Positions 44,842 through 56,162 are shown, counted from the stretch's first letter. The stretch: DNA of 64,000 nt from Nemophila menziesii (GCA_029959085.1 JARWIR010000018.1:3596001-3660000), one strand, 5' to 3'. Notes: a model not told the origin generated them from the letters alone. Numbers and translations: made by a program.

Positions 44842-45153
44842 ACAAAAAATTGATTTCACAAATACATGTGTTAAATCCATCATAAATACATTGTATTAAG
44901 TTCTTTTCAGAACTTATAAGATTGAATTTTTCTGATTCTTTAACAAAAATTGCAATTCCTCCTGACAATCCCTTAGGGTCAACATGAGCTACAAGAGTCA
45001 TATTTAACTTTGTGCAAACAGTAAGAAGAAAATCAAAAAAGATTAGTTTCAGAAAAAAATAATACCTCTATATGATGAGCCTTGACCATATCAATCAGGC
45101 TCAGCTCTGTCAAGGCTGATCCAATGCCTTGACAGTTCCAGGCTTGTATCATT
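44842..45153 (-). pseudogene. LINE-3 ORF2 start: endonuclease N-terminal half
   Basis: From ATG 45153 the frame encodes MIQAWNCQGIGSALTEL and VLFFSETNLF, the first two APE-endonuclease motifs, followed by a stop near 45035. The next motif (GLSGGIAIFVKE) is in another frame from 45001. That frame ends at INFLYG exactly where LTR A entered, and continues at 18770. The nuclease would have nicked target DNA. Confidence 0.85.
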
Positions 45154-45159
45154 GGAGCT

Positions 45160-46501
45160 TATGGGGTTGATTTGGGTCAGCCCTGCAAACCACTTCAGCT
45201 TCTTGTTCATCCAACAATCCTTCTTCATACCATTTTTCGATGTCATCCTCATTATAATCTTTACAGAAAGATGTGCATCAGCCATCTCATCATCTTCCAT
45301 ATCAAAGATAAGGTCAACAAGAGTTGTTGGAGCACATTCTTCATTATCTAATAACCCTAGATCTTCCCTCTCTTGTTTTGTTCTATTTTTATTCTTCTCT
45401 AGATACCCAAAGCAAATCTATTTGTCCGAGTTTTGAGTGCTAGATTGGTCAATTATGACTTTAAGTTCACAATGACTTATTGGGATAGTAAATTCAATTG
45501 GGCCTCTACTAGATGGGCCACAAAGTTTTTTGATCTCTTCCGGATCAAGAGGCCTCAGAGAAGAAGTAGACTCCACTCCCTTGAATATTTGTTGGCCCAA
45601 ATCAATAGTAGGAAGTAAAAGAGAAGACTGGACTTTGTTTTCTTCTTTTCCTTCTTTATAATTTTCCTTTAATTCACTTAATTCTCCTTATTCCTTAGAG
45701 ATTTTTTTTTTCAAACGTTTTTTCAAACGTTTTTTCATCATTCTTTTCACTGAGTTTTCATGCATGTCAACCTTAAACACAAATTCTTTTGCCTTATTTT
45801 CCATTTTTGAGTACTTAATCCAATTTCCCAATCTAATAGACAAATTGATTGGGTTATCACAGTGCCTTTCTTCATGTGAAAGAATCCCACATAGAAAACA
45901 AAAATCATATAGCTTCTTATACTCAAACGAAATCCAAACTGATTGATCCTTCAATAGCTTAAACATAAACCCAGAAAGAATAGGCTTAGCAACATTAAAT
46001 TCCACCCTTACTCTGACAGAAGGGTTTGTTTATACTTTTCAGGATTAGGTAGTTCAATTTCTTTCACAGTACCTAATTTAGCAGCAATTTTAGAGACATT
46101 TCCTTCTTTTATGAACAATGGAGGAATACCCACTATTCACACCTAGTAAGATGTTTCCTCCAACAGCTTAGGGTTTCTTAAACATTCATCATAATTTTGC
46201 ACAAGAACATGAAATCCAAAAATATGGTAAGGTCTATTATTCAGACTGTTTCAAGATCTGATTGTTTCTCAAACTGAACAACACATAGATTTTTTCCCCT
46301 TTTCTCAGTAGAAATTCTACCAGTAATACCCCAATATTGTATGATAATTTTCTTAAGATATCTAAGATTGATGTTACCTGAAGATATAATACGAATAAAC
46401 AGTTTGCGTTCTTCAAACGCGTCATAAATCGCATCTCTATCAGGAGAGAGGTACAAATCATCATCTGATTCGTACTTCTTAGCTTCATTATTAGACGACA
46501 T
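45160..46501 (-). pseudogene. LINE-3 ORF1 (gag-like, CCHC knuckle)
   Basis: From ATG 46501 (MSSNNEAKKYES) the reading continues with frameshifts through RKLFIRIISSG, a WVVGIPPLFIKEG-like stretch with an upstream stop, and then the 46005-45688 frame (VRVEFNVAKPI, DFCFLCGILSHEERHC). This is the DUF4283-like region and the CCHC knuckle of plant LINE ORF1. The basic RLKKRLKKK segment and C-terminal scraps follow to about 45160. Nucleic-acid binding is the family role. At least two frameshifts make it non-functional. Confidence 0.75.
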
Positions 46502-46670
46502 AAATGTTGATAAATTCGAGTAAATGCTCTGAACTGGAAGACAAGCGTGAATGAGAAATATAAGATACACGTGAAAGTAATCTTTAAGTAACGAATATTC
46601 GCAAATGTGATGAATAGAATATTCAACCTCATGGGTTAAAGAGAAAAAGAGAGAAGAGAAGAAAGCGGAG

Positions 46671-46686
46671 AGAGAGAGAGAGAGAG
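46671..46686. repeat. (AG)8 microsatellite
   Basis: A perfect run of eight AG units lies in a purine-rich stretch near the 5' end of LINE-3. Confidence 0.9.
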
Positions 46687-46750
46687 GTAGGTTTAGGGTT
46701 TAGAGAGGGGTGTTTTGGTGGTGGTGGATCTGATTGGAAGTGGTGTTGAA

Positions 46751-47509
46751 GCTCATCTCGGGAGTCGGGCCAGAGAGGTTTATTTGGTTTTGAGAAAAGA
46801 ACTTGATCAATGCGAATTCAATACTATCCAAAATTATTTGACATGATTCAGCAGCTTGTGTGCAAAATTTGTTTTTCTTATCAAAATATTTCTTCCTAAA
46901 AATCATTAGCATATTTTTAAAAAGTCACCAATAAAAACTTTGGAAAACTTTCAAATACCATGCATTTATCATCATTTGTAGCAAAGCCTTCACAATATAC
47001 ACACTCCAATCTTACAACAATTATGTGCATCTTCCAATGTATTTTTCTATAATTTCTTCGATAACAATCCTAATGAAAGGGCATTTAGAGTAAAATGAAC
47101 AAAAGATACCCCCACAAGGCAATAAAAATGACGAAAGCTAAAGGAAATCCATGGAAAATCCATTTACTAAAACTTGGAGGTCCAACCTCTAGAGAATAAC
47201 TTTTCTACATTTCAACCAATATTTAATTAACACCTATTCATGATAGTGTACTCATTCCACCCTGCAATATATATAATCCTTAAAATGACATCTTTACAAA
47301 ACATTGATACCTCATTCGACTGTGATAGACTTGCGGTTAACCTTTGTGATATCACACTAGCTACGAGCATCATCATTGTTGTTGTCTCATTGTGCATCCA
47401 CATGCTTAGCAAATGCTACAGTTTGCTGAATGGTCCGTGTATACAACAATTTTCGCTTCAAGAAGATAAGAATGAAACTTGACAAATATGTATACATTGG
47501 CTAATAATT
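46751..47509. other. Intergenic DNA, nothing recognised
   Basis: A minus-strand frame at 46912-46700 (70 codons, ending SNQIHHHQNTPL) overlaps the LINE-3 5' end. It looks slightly protein-like but matches nothing I know. No other convincing coding or structural signal is seen. Confidence 0.35.
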
Positions 47510-48430
47510 ATATCTCAGATATGGTAAAATTCACCTGAGAACTCGAAAAAAGTTTACTAGCATAGTATATAGTGTGAAATACCTTCTCCTTATGTTGGCC
47601 AAATACGGCGCCTAGTGCTACATAACTTATATCACACATTATCTAAAATAGGAGACTCCAATCAGAAGGAATCACGATTCGTGTCGAGAAGAGCGTCTCT
47701 TTAAGAGACAAGAATGTCTTCATGGACACTTAACAAAAAGGAATGTGATATCGTTCTCAAGCAAGATACAAAACAGTTTGGCAACTTTCGAGAAGTTCTT
47801 GATACAATGAAGGTTGAACCCCGCGTGATCCAAGAAAATCCTAATACCTTTAACAGAAACCGAAGATGGTATAGTTTTGATTATCTCATTTTTGCACAAT
47901 TAACCACTATACATTTTTTTGACACCTTATACCCCAACACGATCCCCTCTAGAACGATGAAGTGATACTTTTACCAATTCAACACTAAGAGTGTCTTTTT
48001 GTAAGAGATTAACACCTTATCGAGGTTACCAAGACACTCATCGAAGGCATGCCCAAACACTGAGAAGTCATCCATGCAAAACTTCCAAAAACTTATTAAT
48101 CATGTCCCATAAAATTTCCATCATATACCGCTAAGATGTGGTCGGTGCATTGCATAACCCCAACGGTATCTTGCGGAAGGCAAATGTGACAAACGAACAT
48201 GTGAATATGGTCTAATGTTGATCGGTAGGATCAACACAAGTCTGATTATAACCTGAATAACCGTCAATGAAGCAATAGTAATCCATACCCACAAGCTTGT
48301 CTAGCATTTGATCAACAAATGGAAAAGTAAAGTGATTCTACTTCGTCGCTTTGTTCAGCTTACGGTAGGACATACACACTCTGCACCCCCGAACGGTTAT
48401 CGAAGGTATGGATTAGTTAACTTCATTGAT
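47510..48430 (-). pseudogene. Gypsy-4 reverse transcriptase / RNase H remnant
   Basis: Read on the minus strand with several frameshifts, the fragment parallels Gypsy-2 33480-32560: the MDYCFIDGYSGYNQ-like RT region, the catalytic MDDFSVFG region (near 48060-48085), the strand around NLDKVL, and the start of RNase H (ALGAVFGQHKEKVFHTIYYASK) at about 47620-47540. It is far more decayed than Gypsy-2 or Gypsy-3. It most likely belongs with the gag fragment and LTR D at 51226-54212. Confidence 0.8.
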
Positions 48431-48796
48431 GAGGGTGGTCCTATGCTAGTCAAAATTGTTGAAAATTGCATTACTGGTCATATGCTAGTCGAAATTTTTG
48501 AAAATTGACCCTTTCTTATTCGAAATTTGCAAAAAAATCTATGAATTATTCGAAAAAACTTGTTGTTAATATGGAAATTGAATAAAAGTGGTGAATTGTT
48601 GACGATACTTGGATTTAATGATTTGTTATGCATAAAATGGTCCCTGAGAAACTCGAAATTGGAGTATTAATTTCCTACGGTATCTGAAATTTTAAGCAAA
48701 CAGTATATTGAGGTTGGAAGAAGATAGTATATGACATGCTTATTTGAATAAAAATTGAAGATTGTGTATGACATGATTATTTTGAAAATTTTGATA
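48431..48796. other. AT-rich DNA, nothing recognised
   Basis: A short direct repeat (CATATGCTAGTCGAAATT near 48479, also CCTATGCTAGTCAAAATT near 48439) is present. No coding signal is seen. Confidence 0.35.
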
Positions 48797-49270
48797 ATAG
48801 TCCCTATGAAATAAAAAATGTGCTTATTTTCAGTTACTTGCATCATAAGTCCTTAAAAGTTTCACAAAATATTTAGTTGGCCAAAAGTTTTATAAAATAG
48901 TTATTTCTTGAAGTTTTCTTTTATAGACCTTATAAATATAAATTTGTATGAGATTTTTCATTGAGAGACTATTAGTATTAACAAATAATTAAGCCCCTCC
49001 GTTTTAGAATATGATGATTGAAAAATATGATTTTTACAATTATTTACACCATAAGTCCCGATAAGTTTCAAAAAATAGATTTTGGCCGATAGTGTTATTA
49101 TATTGCTATTTCCTGAAGTTTCCCCTTAAATAACCTTATAAATTTTATTTTTGTATGACTTTTTTAATTGAGAGACTATAAAGAATTGCATATAAGTCTC
49201 TTTGTTTTTCAAATATGATGATAAAAAACTGCTATTTGCAATTATTTGCATAAAAAAACTATAAGTATTC
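48797..49270. repeat. Degenerate tandem repeat, period about 206 bp
   Basis: Two full units and the start of a third can be aligned: CATAAGTCC at 48844 and 49050, TTGAGAGACT at 48961 and 49168, and CAAATATGATGAT/GAATATGATGAT ahead of the next unit. The units are diverged but keep order and spacing. No coding potential is seen. Confidence 0.65.
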
Positions 49271-49871
49271 AAAAATCCATCAGTTGCAGCAATTAAATGT
49301 AATAATTTATAATTTGTTTATTTAATAATACGTACTTGTAATAATTTATTCATTGGCTAATTGTAATAATTTATTTATTAGTGAGTTGTAATTTATTCTT
49401 TAGTTAAATGTAATAAGTTGTGTAATTTTTATATATAACAATGTGGTATTTCACTATTTTAAAAGTATATGCTTACAAACTCGTATACAATTAGATACTA
49501 ATCCCACGAATTGACATAGCTAATAAAGTTTCATTATTATACAAGTAAAATAATTAGGATCGGTCTTTATATGTGTTAGCAAAAATAACAAAACGAACTC
49601 CAAGTAAAAAATGTCTTTACAATAATTAAAAACGTGTCTTGTATAAGTATTTAAAAAATGTCCTTTATAAATATTAAATAAATGTCCTTTATTAGTTATT
49701 AAAAAAATTAAGGTGGGAACCAAATCGAAAACGATCAGAACGTTCCTCTTACCGGTTTGGTTTCATAGTTTACGATAAAAAGTCCAGACAGGACCAATAA
49801 AAATAGGACCGGTGAACCGGACCGGGCCGTTAAGCCCTAAAACCGCAAAGAATTGGTCCAAACCGGACCGA
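49271..49871. mobile_element. AT-rich DNA followed by a CCGG-rich transposon-like block
   Basis: Up to about 49689 it is plain AT-rich DNA with short reiterations (TAATAATTTAT; CTTTATAAATATTAA). From 49690 to 49871 motifs such as TTACCGGTTTGGTTTC, GGACCGGTGAACCGGACCGG and CCAAACCGGACCG appear, like the GC-rich block at 6553-6830. They suggest the end of a hAT-like or other TIR element, but no inverted termini were confirmed. Confidence 0.35.
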
Positions 49872-51225
49872 TGGAGCTTAATTAGAGTCCAAGTCAAAGA
49901 CTACAACTTATGGAAGTAGATTAGCATGGTAATTGGAGATAAGGAAATAAGAGCTAAAAAGATGGAAAAGGAAAAGCTGCCTAAATCTGGGATTCTGCAG
50001 TACACGCCTAAAGAAGTGCTATTTACCCCAAGAAATAGGCCGATTTTGGTAATTTCCTTTCATAGGGACAAATATAATTCTGTGAGGATTCATTTGGTAA
50101 CTTATGGAGCTCAAACCGACCAATAACGAAGAAGATATGCTCAAAACGGTCTAGCAGTGTTTATCTTTATTTTCATACGAATTTGAGTTGGGCTAGAAGT
50201 CCAATACTTTATCTCTTCCTCAAGAAAACGAATTAGGTCTTCTAAACACCTACAAATACACCCTTATATCACTTGTAAAATAATCCTTGCCTCATAGTAA
50301 TTAGATCTTAAGGTTTTATTCTTCCAGTTTATTGTAGAGAGCAAGATGATGTCTTTCGTAATTTCTTTTAGTTTATTTCCTTCAGGTATGAACTAAACTC
50401 CCCATAGCTTGGGTTTTGCATCATGTATAATCTATGAATTCTAATTCTTCTATCTAAGTTTCTTTGGGAATTATATGTTTTAATTTGACATTAGCTTCTT
50501 ACTTAATATTTGTTTATGTGTTTTAATTTATTGTCTTTCCTAGAACTGATCACTTTAGGATTGTTTTAATAGTAGTTAGATGGTTTCCTTGACAGGGTGT
50601 TTAACTATTGAACCACCACATAATGTCTAGTGTCGATATTAGTTCTGACAAAACATGATTCTAACTAGATAGTCATTAGGGTTTGTTTTAATCACCATAT
50701 CACCAATTGATTGTTGTGTTTGCTTAGAGCCTTGGTAGCGCTTGAAAACTCTAAGAGTGTAACCACGTCTTGGTTGTGCCGTAGCCCCCTTAGTCGCTCT
50801 CAAGGTCTAAGGTATGGGAATTTAGAATCCTGACTAAGTATAGCAAGAGCTAATATTCTCCCTTACTAACTAGATCTATAAATAGAATTAGAAGGATTAA
50901 TGCATACTAGCAAAACCTAAGCTATATCTCTCATCTCAAATTCTTAGTTATTTATTTTATTGTCTTTATTTTCTTAGTTTAATTTGCTATTTTCGAATTT
51001 ACTCTCTTTAATTTATTATCTTTTAATTATTTACTTTTACTCGTTATTGATATCCACTCGTATAACACACTTAAGTCCCTGAGAACGAACTCAACTTACT
51101 AACTAAAACTTGCATACGTCCTGTAATACTTGCAGTACTGTGTCTGTCTAGGGTGAGAGTGCATAGTTTCTTGACTTAATTTTATCTTATTTTTATCACA
51201 CCCTAGGCGACACCACTGTGACACA
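49872..51225 (+). repeat. Partial LTR B in plus orientation
   Basis: It matches the reverse complement of 23806-25140 over its length (GGAGCTTAATTAGAGTCCAA onward) and ends in GGCGACACCA like LTR B. About 190-200 bp of the LTR start is missing; the break lies against the CCGG-rich block. It includes AAGTCCCTGAGAACGAACTC at 51073-51092. It carries no genes of its own. Confidence 0.8.
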
Positions 51226-52620
51226 TCTTCTTTCAACCCCTTCACCACCACCTAGCTAGATAACAGCTCCGCCTACCATCCGTTTGCATCAAGATTCCGC
51301 AGATGATCTGGTCGGACCATTCCTTCATTCTTTCATTATTTTGCTTCTACATCTCTTGATTTGACTTCAAATTATCTTGGGTGAATTTCACGAACGAAGT
51401 CAATGTTTGAACAATTGAAATTAGCAATAGTCTCAAAATACAAATCTTGAACATGTCTTTGAACTCCTTGGTAATGATTCGGAGGTCTCTACTGAAATTT
51501 TTGTCCTTCGGGCGTTGTTGATAATTCCATGGATTAGGTACCCCAATCGGATTTGACCAATCGAACCCTGGATGGTTGAGATTTGGTTGCATGTATGCAT
51601 GACCACCTACATAGTGGTTATCCTCGACTAGAAACGAACGCAACTGACCCAAATTTAGTTTCTAACGCGGTATCATTAGCTACATGTAAAACACATATAT
51701 GCGCTCTTGGCACAAGCACCCTTTTTTATGTATCTATGATCTTTTACATCACTTGCGTGGCCTGAACTGGATCCATAGAAACAAAACCACCACCACCAAG
51801 ATTGTCTACTCTAAAACGTGAACTTCCATCTAAAGCTTTACAAAACATCGATAGTTGTATCAGGGGAGTATACCCATGAAGAGAGAATTTAGTTAACTAT
51901 TGTTGGAATTTGATCCATGTTTCCTCTAAAGTCTCATCGTCATCTTTTACGAAATTGGCAAGTTCAACCTAGACTTTCATCTCATACTCTATGAGTAAAA
52001 TTTATCAGAAAACATGGCTTGAAGCGAATCCCAATTAGAAAACTAGCGCCTCCGGTTAAGAAAAACTTGCACATGAAATTGTACATTTTCTCTCTTGTAA
52101 CGCCCTGAGTAATATATGTGTCATAGCCTGAACTTTTGTATAACATTAACCTGATCCTGGTGAGCAGCTCCACTATAATTCCCATAGCTTAGGATTTGGT
52201 TTAACATACTCACATTAGGCTTAAAACGTGTAACTTGAAAGACTGGAGGGCGAATCCCCGATGGCTAAACACAAAAAGGCACTCCTGGTTCAGGGATGCC
52301 TTGCATTTGCTGATAAAACACATTTGGTAGATTGGATTCATTCAAGTTCACTCCTTGTGGAACTTTTTTTTAAACCCCCTTAAGTGGATTATCTCCTATA
52401 GGTTGGTTCAAAGGATCATCATCGGCTAAGAAACCAGGAGGATGGTTAAGGTTAGTCGTTAACTCTAGTACGTTCTCTTTCTCTCTTTCTCTGGAGTCTA
52501 ATAGCTTCTAGGGATTCGAGTGCATACACTAGTACCCGTCAACCTGAGAAGAGACAAAAACAACAAAAACGAAATAAAATGCATAAAAACTAGACATTTT
52601 AAAACTACTATGAAAACACA
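51226..52620 (-). pseudogene. Gypsy-4 gag remnant
   Basis: Minus-strand fragments parallel Gypsy-2 gag: YDTYITQGVTREKMYNFMCKFF (about 52120-52050) matches the DSYITQGVTKEQMYFAHFRYF region, and HAYMQPNLNHPGFDWSNPIGVPNPWNYQQRP (51600-51510) matches the Asn/Pro/Gln-rich region near the knuckle. Frames are broken several times. It is placed just inside a PBS and LTR D, as expected for the 5' half of an element. Confidence 0.75.
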
Positions 52621-52635
52621 AAAACTAAACCACCA

Positions 52636-52653
52636 TCCCCGGCAGCGGCTCCA
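52636..52653 (-). promoter_or_regulatory. Gypsy-4 primer-binding site (tRNA-Asp type, mutated)
   Basis: TGGAGCCGCTGCCGGGGA on the minus strand follows LTR D by about 10 bases. Compared with the LTR A site, one base differs (TGGCGCC to TGGAGCC). Confidence 0.7.
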
Positions 52654-52663
52654 TCTTGAACTT

Positions 52664-54212
52664 TGTCGTCCCGTTAAAATAAAATAAACAACAACCAGTA
52701 CGGAAAGTGTCTCCATAGAGTACGGATCGCAGGTAGCAATAAATGATAAGTATAGATTCGTTCGCAGGGATGGACTGGCGATTAATGGTTTTCACGGTAA
52801 TATAAACGCGTAAAGTATGAAATTCGATTAACAAAAAGGAAATATATTTGTTTGGTTTTGAGATGATTGATAACTAAGACAAGATAAAACTAACTGAACT
52901 TAAAAGTAATAATTATCAACTAAGGATAATGGAAATAAACAACTAGATTTAACTAAAAGATTAACTTGATGAGAGCGAAGCTTGAGGATATTGATTAATA
53001 ACACTTTATGTAGCTAATTGACTTTGCTATTACTAAGGGTGAATGGTTTAATTTTCACACTGCCAGGGATTCGAATCATACCATCTTATTAGTCTCTTGG
53101 CTTTCAAATAGGCTTAATCGCATTACCCTATGGACTACCTAGCGTGCTAATATCGTCTGATAAAAGGAACTAAGTATTCATACCATAGCTCAATAATCCT
53201 TCCCCCAATCCGGGTGTTAGTCAGATTACAACGGCTCCTGCTACTTTGTCCACAAGCACATGAGTATTTAACTCACGAATACAAATTATGGAATTTTAAA
53301 AGCAAACGTAATCCAATTAAATATGAAATTCATATCTCAAATATAAGCAACAATAATAAAAAAGATAACATAATATATTATCAAAGCATCATCCAACAAA
53401 AGGAGATTATCTCTTAATCAAATTATTACAAAAAGCAGTAAAACTAATTAAAAATAAAGAGGAAATAATGTTTAACTGAAAATAAAATAGTGTTACTGTT
53501 AAAGGTAAGAGAATATGATAATCGTTTTAGGTAGAATAGATAGGTTCATAGACAAACCCTTGTTCTTCCTCTTCATTTCGGTTCTGGTGTTTCTCTTCTC
53601 TTCCTAGTGACTTCTAAAATGTCTGGATAATATTGCGTACTGATGGATATCAAATGGAGGCTGAAGATTATGCTTATATAGCTCCTAAATTCGTTTGGGC
53701 TCTTCTTAGGGTTTAAAAATAGGTTTAAATGAGCCCATGTTTTTACTTTAACCAGATTTCTGGTTTGAAACACGGCACGTGCAAATGTTATAACTTCTTC
53801 GTCTTAACTCGGAATTGAGTGTCGTCACTTGCCACGTGACCCTGGATTCAAGATATTTCGGACCAAAAAGGTTTCAGGTACAAAGCTCTTACCCAAAACT
53901 TGTAGTAAAAGAAACACTCAGGTGCAATAAATTTCTAGAAAAATCTCTAACTCTTTACATTGGTTCTAAGCTCAAATTTTGCCTTGGCTTGGGGTTTCTC
54001 TTCATCTTTGACCCTTTTATCAAGCATGTATTTAAATCTACACATTAGACGCACAATTAAAGCACAAAAATCTCTATAAACAATCATAAGTCCAAACCTA
54101 GGGGTAAAAGTGAAAATAATAAATAATAGGGAAAATCCCTTACTTAGGCCCAATAAACTTTTAAAATAATGTCTCGTGAACGGATTGATTTGTCACAAAT
54201 AGAGAGACATCA
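52664..54212 (-). repeat. LTR D, 5' LTR of Gypsy-4 (about 1,549 bp)
   Basis: In the minus sense it starts TGATGTCTCTC (54212) and ends near GGGACGACA (52664). It has a fold-back start (GAGACATCA at 54204-54212 with AATGTCTC near 54168-54175) and GATTCGTTCGCAGGGATGGA at 52755-52774. No second copy is present, so the left end of Gypsy-4 is lost. The LTR boundaries were judged from the conserved start, the PBS position and TG...CA ends only. Confidence 0.65.
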
Positions 54213-54314
54213 GGAATCTGTTCTTGTTTGTACCAATTTCCATGTATAATATTCCCAAATTAAGCATAAAATTGAATTATTTCATACATAAACATGACAA
54301 TAATTTGTAGATTG

Positions 54315-55010
54315 TCAATATAACTAGTCACATGCTATATGAGTTAATTAATATGGAAAAAGGACAAACCCTATCAATTTCCAAAGCCATACGTACATTA
54401 TGTGGTTCAATAGCAAACTCAGGATTCCGCTTGTCAAATGTTTTCTAACTAGTACCATCAACTAGATGACTTAGAAAATATTTGTCAGTGCTTTTCCCTC
54501 TATGGTGTAAAATCATATTTTTGATGGTGTGCCTCGAAGCGTACATTTACTACAATCTTTCCGCACTGGGAAAATATCACAGTTTCTTATGTGGCCCTTT
54601 CTTCCCCTTCTTAGGATTCCACCTATATTCACCACATACCGGACACTCCTCGGGTTTTTCATTCTCTTTATAATAAAATATACGATCATTCAAATAAGCA
54701 TCGATCGTAATGTATCTCATACCCAAAATTTTCAACTTTTTGTTTCACTCCTCATAAGATGAAGGCAAATTATGACCTTAGGGAAAAACACGACACAACA
54801 GTTGAAGCAGTTCGGTGAAAGAGATATTTTCCCACTTGTTCTTCACTTTGATGTGCATTAACTTAGTAATAAAATTTAAATAATCGATTGACATGAAACT
54901 GTGATACAACTCACTTTCCATTTTCTCAAACAAAGTGTCAATACATCCACGACTCTGTCTTGGAAGATTCTCGTCACTCATCCCAGTGTCACCAGATTTA
55001 CCTCGACATC
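54315..55010 (-). pseudogene. CACTA (En/Spm) transposase fragment, TNP2-like
   Basis: On the minus strand, frames around 54981-54778 give ELYHSFMSIDYLNFITKLMH and WENISFTELLQLLCRVFP. Frameshifted continuations give ECPVCGEYRW near 54660-54600 and then KTFDKRNPEFAIEPHNVRMA near 54420-54365. These are successive blocks of the TNP2/Transposase_21 family: the ELYPG...FSK...L.HLK..NGWSDKSFTMLLELLK..FP region, the CP.CG zinc-like motif, and the W.TFD..HP.FA.DPRNVRL block. Stops and frameshifts separate them, and the rest of the transposase and the element ends are not seen. Confidence 0.7.
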
Positions 55011-56010
55011 AGAAGTGATCTCAAATCACCATACACGTTCATTATTTCTTCATCTACAATATTAGTAATGTTAGTCATGGGAATTTTTTATTTTGCACCA
55101 TGTTTTGTTCAAACCTCACAGGTTGACAAAAACTCATACTTAAAATATGCACTCTAACTTCGTCTGTACAAATACAAACAACGGTTACACGGACAAAAAA
55201 TGTGAGTTGTACTATCTTGTAATTTTTCAAAAATTTAATATATCTCATCACACCCAACGAATTTAATAACTTAACGGACAAATTTGACTGACATCGTCAA
55301 TAGGAGTAAACAAGCAAAAAAATTTAATATAGGAATAAAGTTACACATGTTAAAAGTTAAGGGTAAGTTGGCAATCTCGTAATATCTATGAGAAAATAAA
55401 TTTATTGGATTAGGTTTTTCTATTCCAAAAAAATTGAAAAATTGTCTAACAACCCATATCTCGATCCGTGCCCCCTGATTTCCACCCCTAGGTGCAATCT
55501 TATCATTATTCAAACACATGGTTATAACAGGTGTAAATTTATATATATGTATTTTAAAATATTGACAAATTAGAAAATAAGCTTAAAGAAATATTATTTT
55601 GAAATCTTTTATATAAAAAATCAAAGGTAAATGTGCATATGGATATTGTATACAAAAATAAATATGAAAATCAAAACATATATAGAAGAGTGATAAAATG
55701 GTGACAATAAAAAGGTAATGTCTACCAAAGTCATTTTTTTATCTTCATTTAATTATCCTTACATGGATCAATTAATTGATTCTTCTATTCTAATTAATTA
55801 ATTTTCTATATCTTCTATTCAAAGAAATCAAAAACATATATACATATATATATGATTGATAAAAGAGTGACATAAAAATGGGATGACGTCTATCATTACT
55901 CTACTCATAGAGTAATAATAAACATTATTCTTTTTATATCGTCTTTTTATTATCTTCTAGTTGAATCTTTTTATAGACCAATAAATTAATTTATTTACTC
56001 TAACCAAATT
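55011..56010. other. AT-rich DNA upstream of the pectinesterase gene
   Basis: No gene is recognised on either strand. The DNA is very AT-rich, with ATATATAC runs near 55835-55852 and a dispersed copy (about 55801-55834) of the 30-bp repeat found at 56011-56070. It may include distal promoter sequence of the pectinesterase. Confidence 0.4.
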
Positions 56011-56070
56011 TTCTCTATCTTCTGTTCAAAAAATCAAAATTTCTCTATTGTCTGTTCAAAAAATTAAAAT
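56011..56070. repeat. Tandem 30-bp repeat, two copies
   Basis: TTCTCTATCTTCTGTTCAAA plus ten bases (56011-56040) is followed at once by a second copy with three mismatches (56041-56070). It lies about 100-150 bp upstream of the first pectinesterase TATA box. Confidence 0.85.
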
Positions 56071-56162
56071 TTATATAGAATAGTGATAAAAGATAAATAC
56101 AATAAAAATGACATTTCTCTTCTAATATATGAATCAAAATCAACTGCTTTGATAGATTATGA

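Larger units (their letters stand above)
44842..46750 (-). mobile_element. LINE-3, 5' segment (first of three pieces)
   Basis: It holds the 5' UTR, ORF1 and the start of ORF2 of the minus-strand LINE that resumes at 18770. The 5' end is placed near 46750 only approximately. No target-site duplication was found to match the 3' end near 8208. Confidence 0.8.

Noticed and set aside
8190..46830. ATGCGGATTC (about 8199) and ATGCGAATTC (about 46817) as the LINE-3 duplication
   Set aside because: Only a short imperfect match and not exactly at the element ends; likely chance.
46700..46912. 70-codon minus-strand frame as a host gene exon
   Set aside because: It has no recognisable domain or splice context and overlaps the LINE-3 5' end. 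Listed only as unknown.
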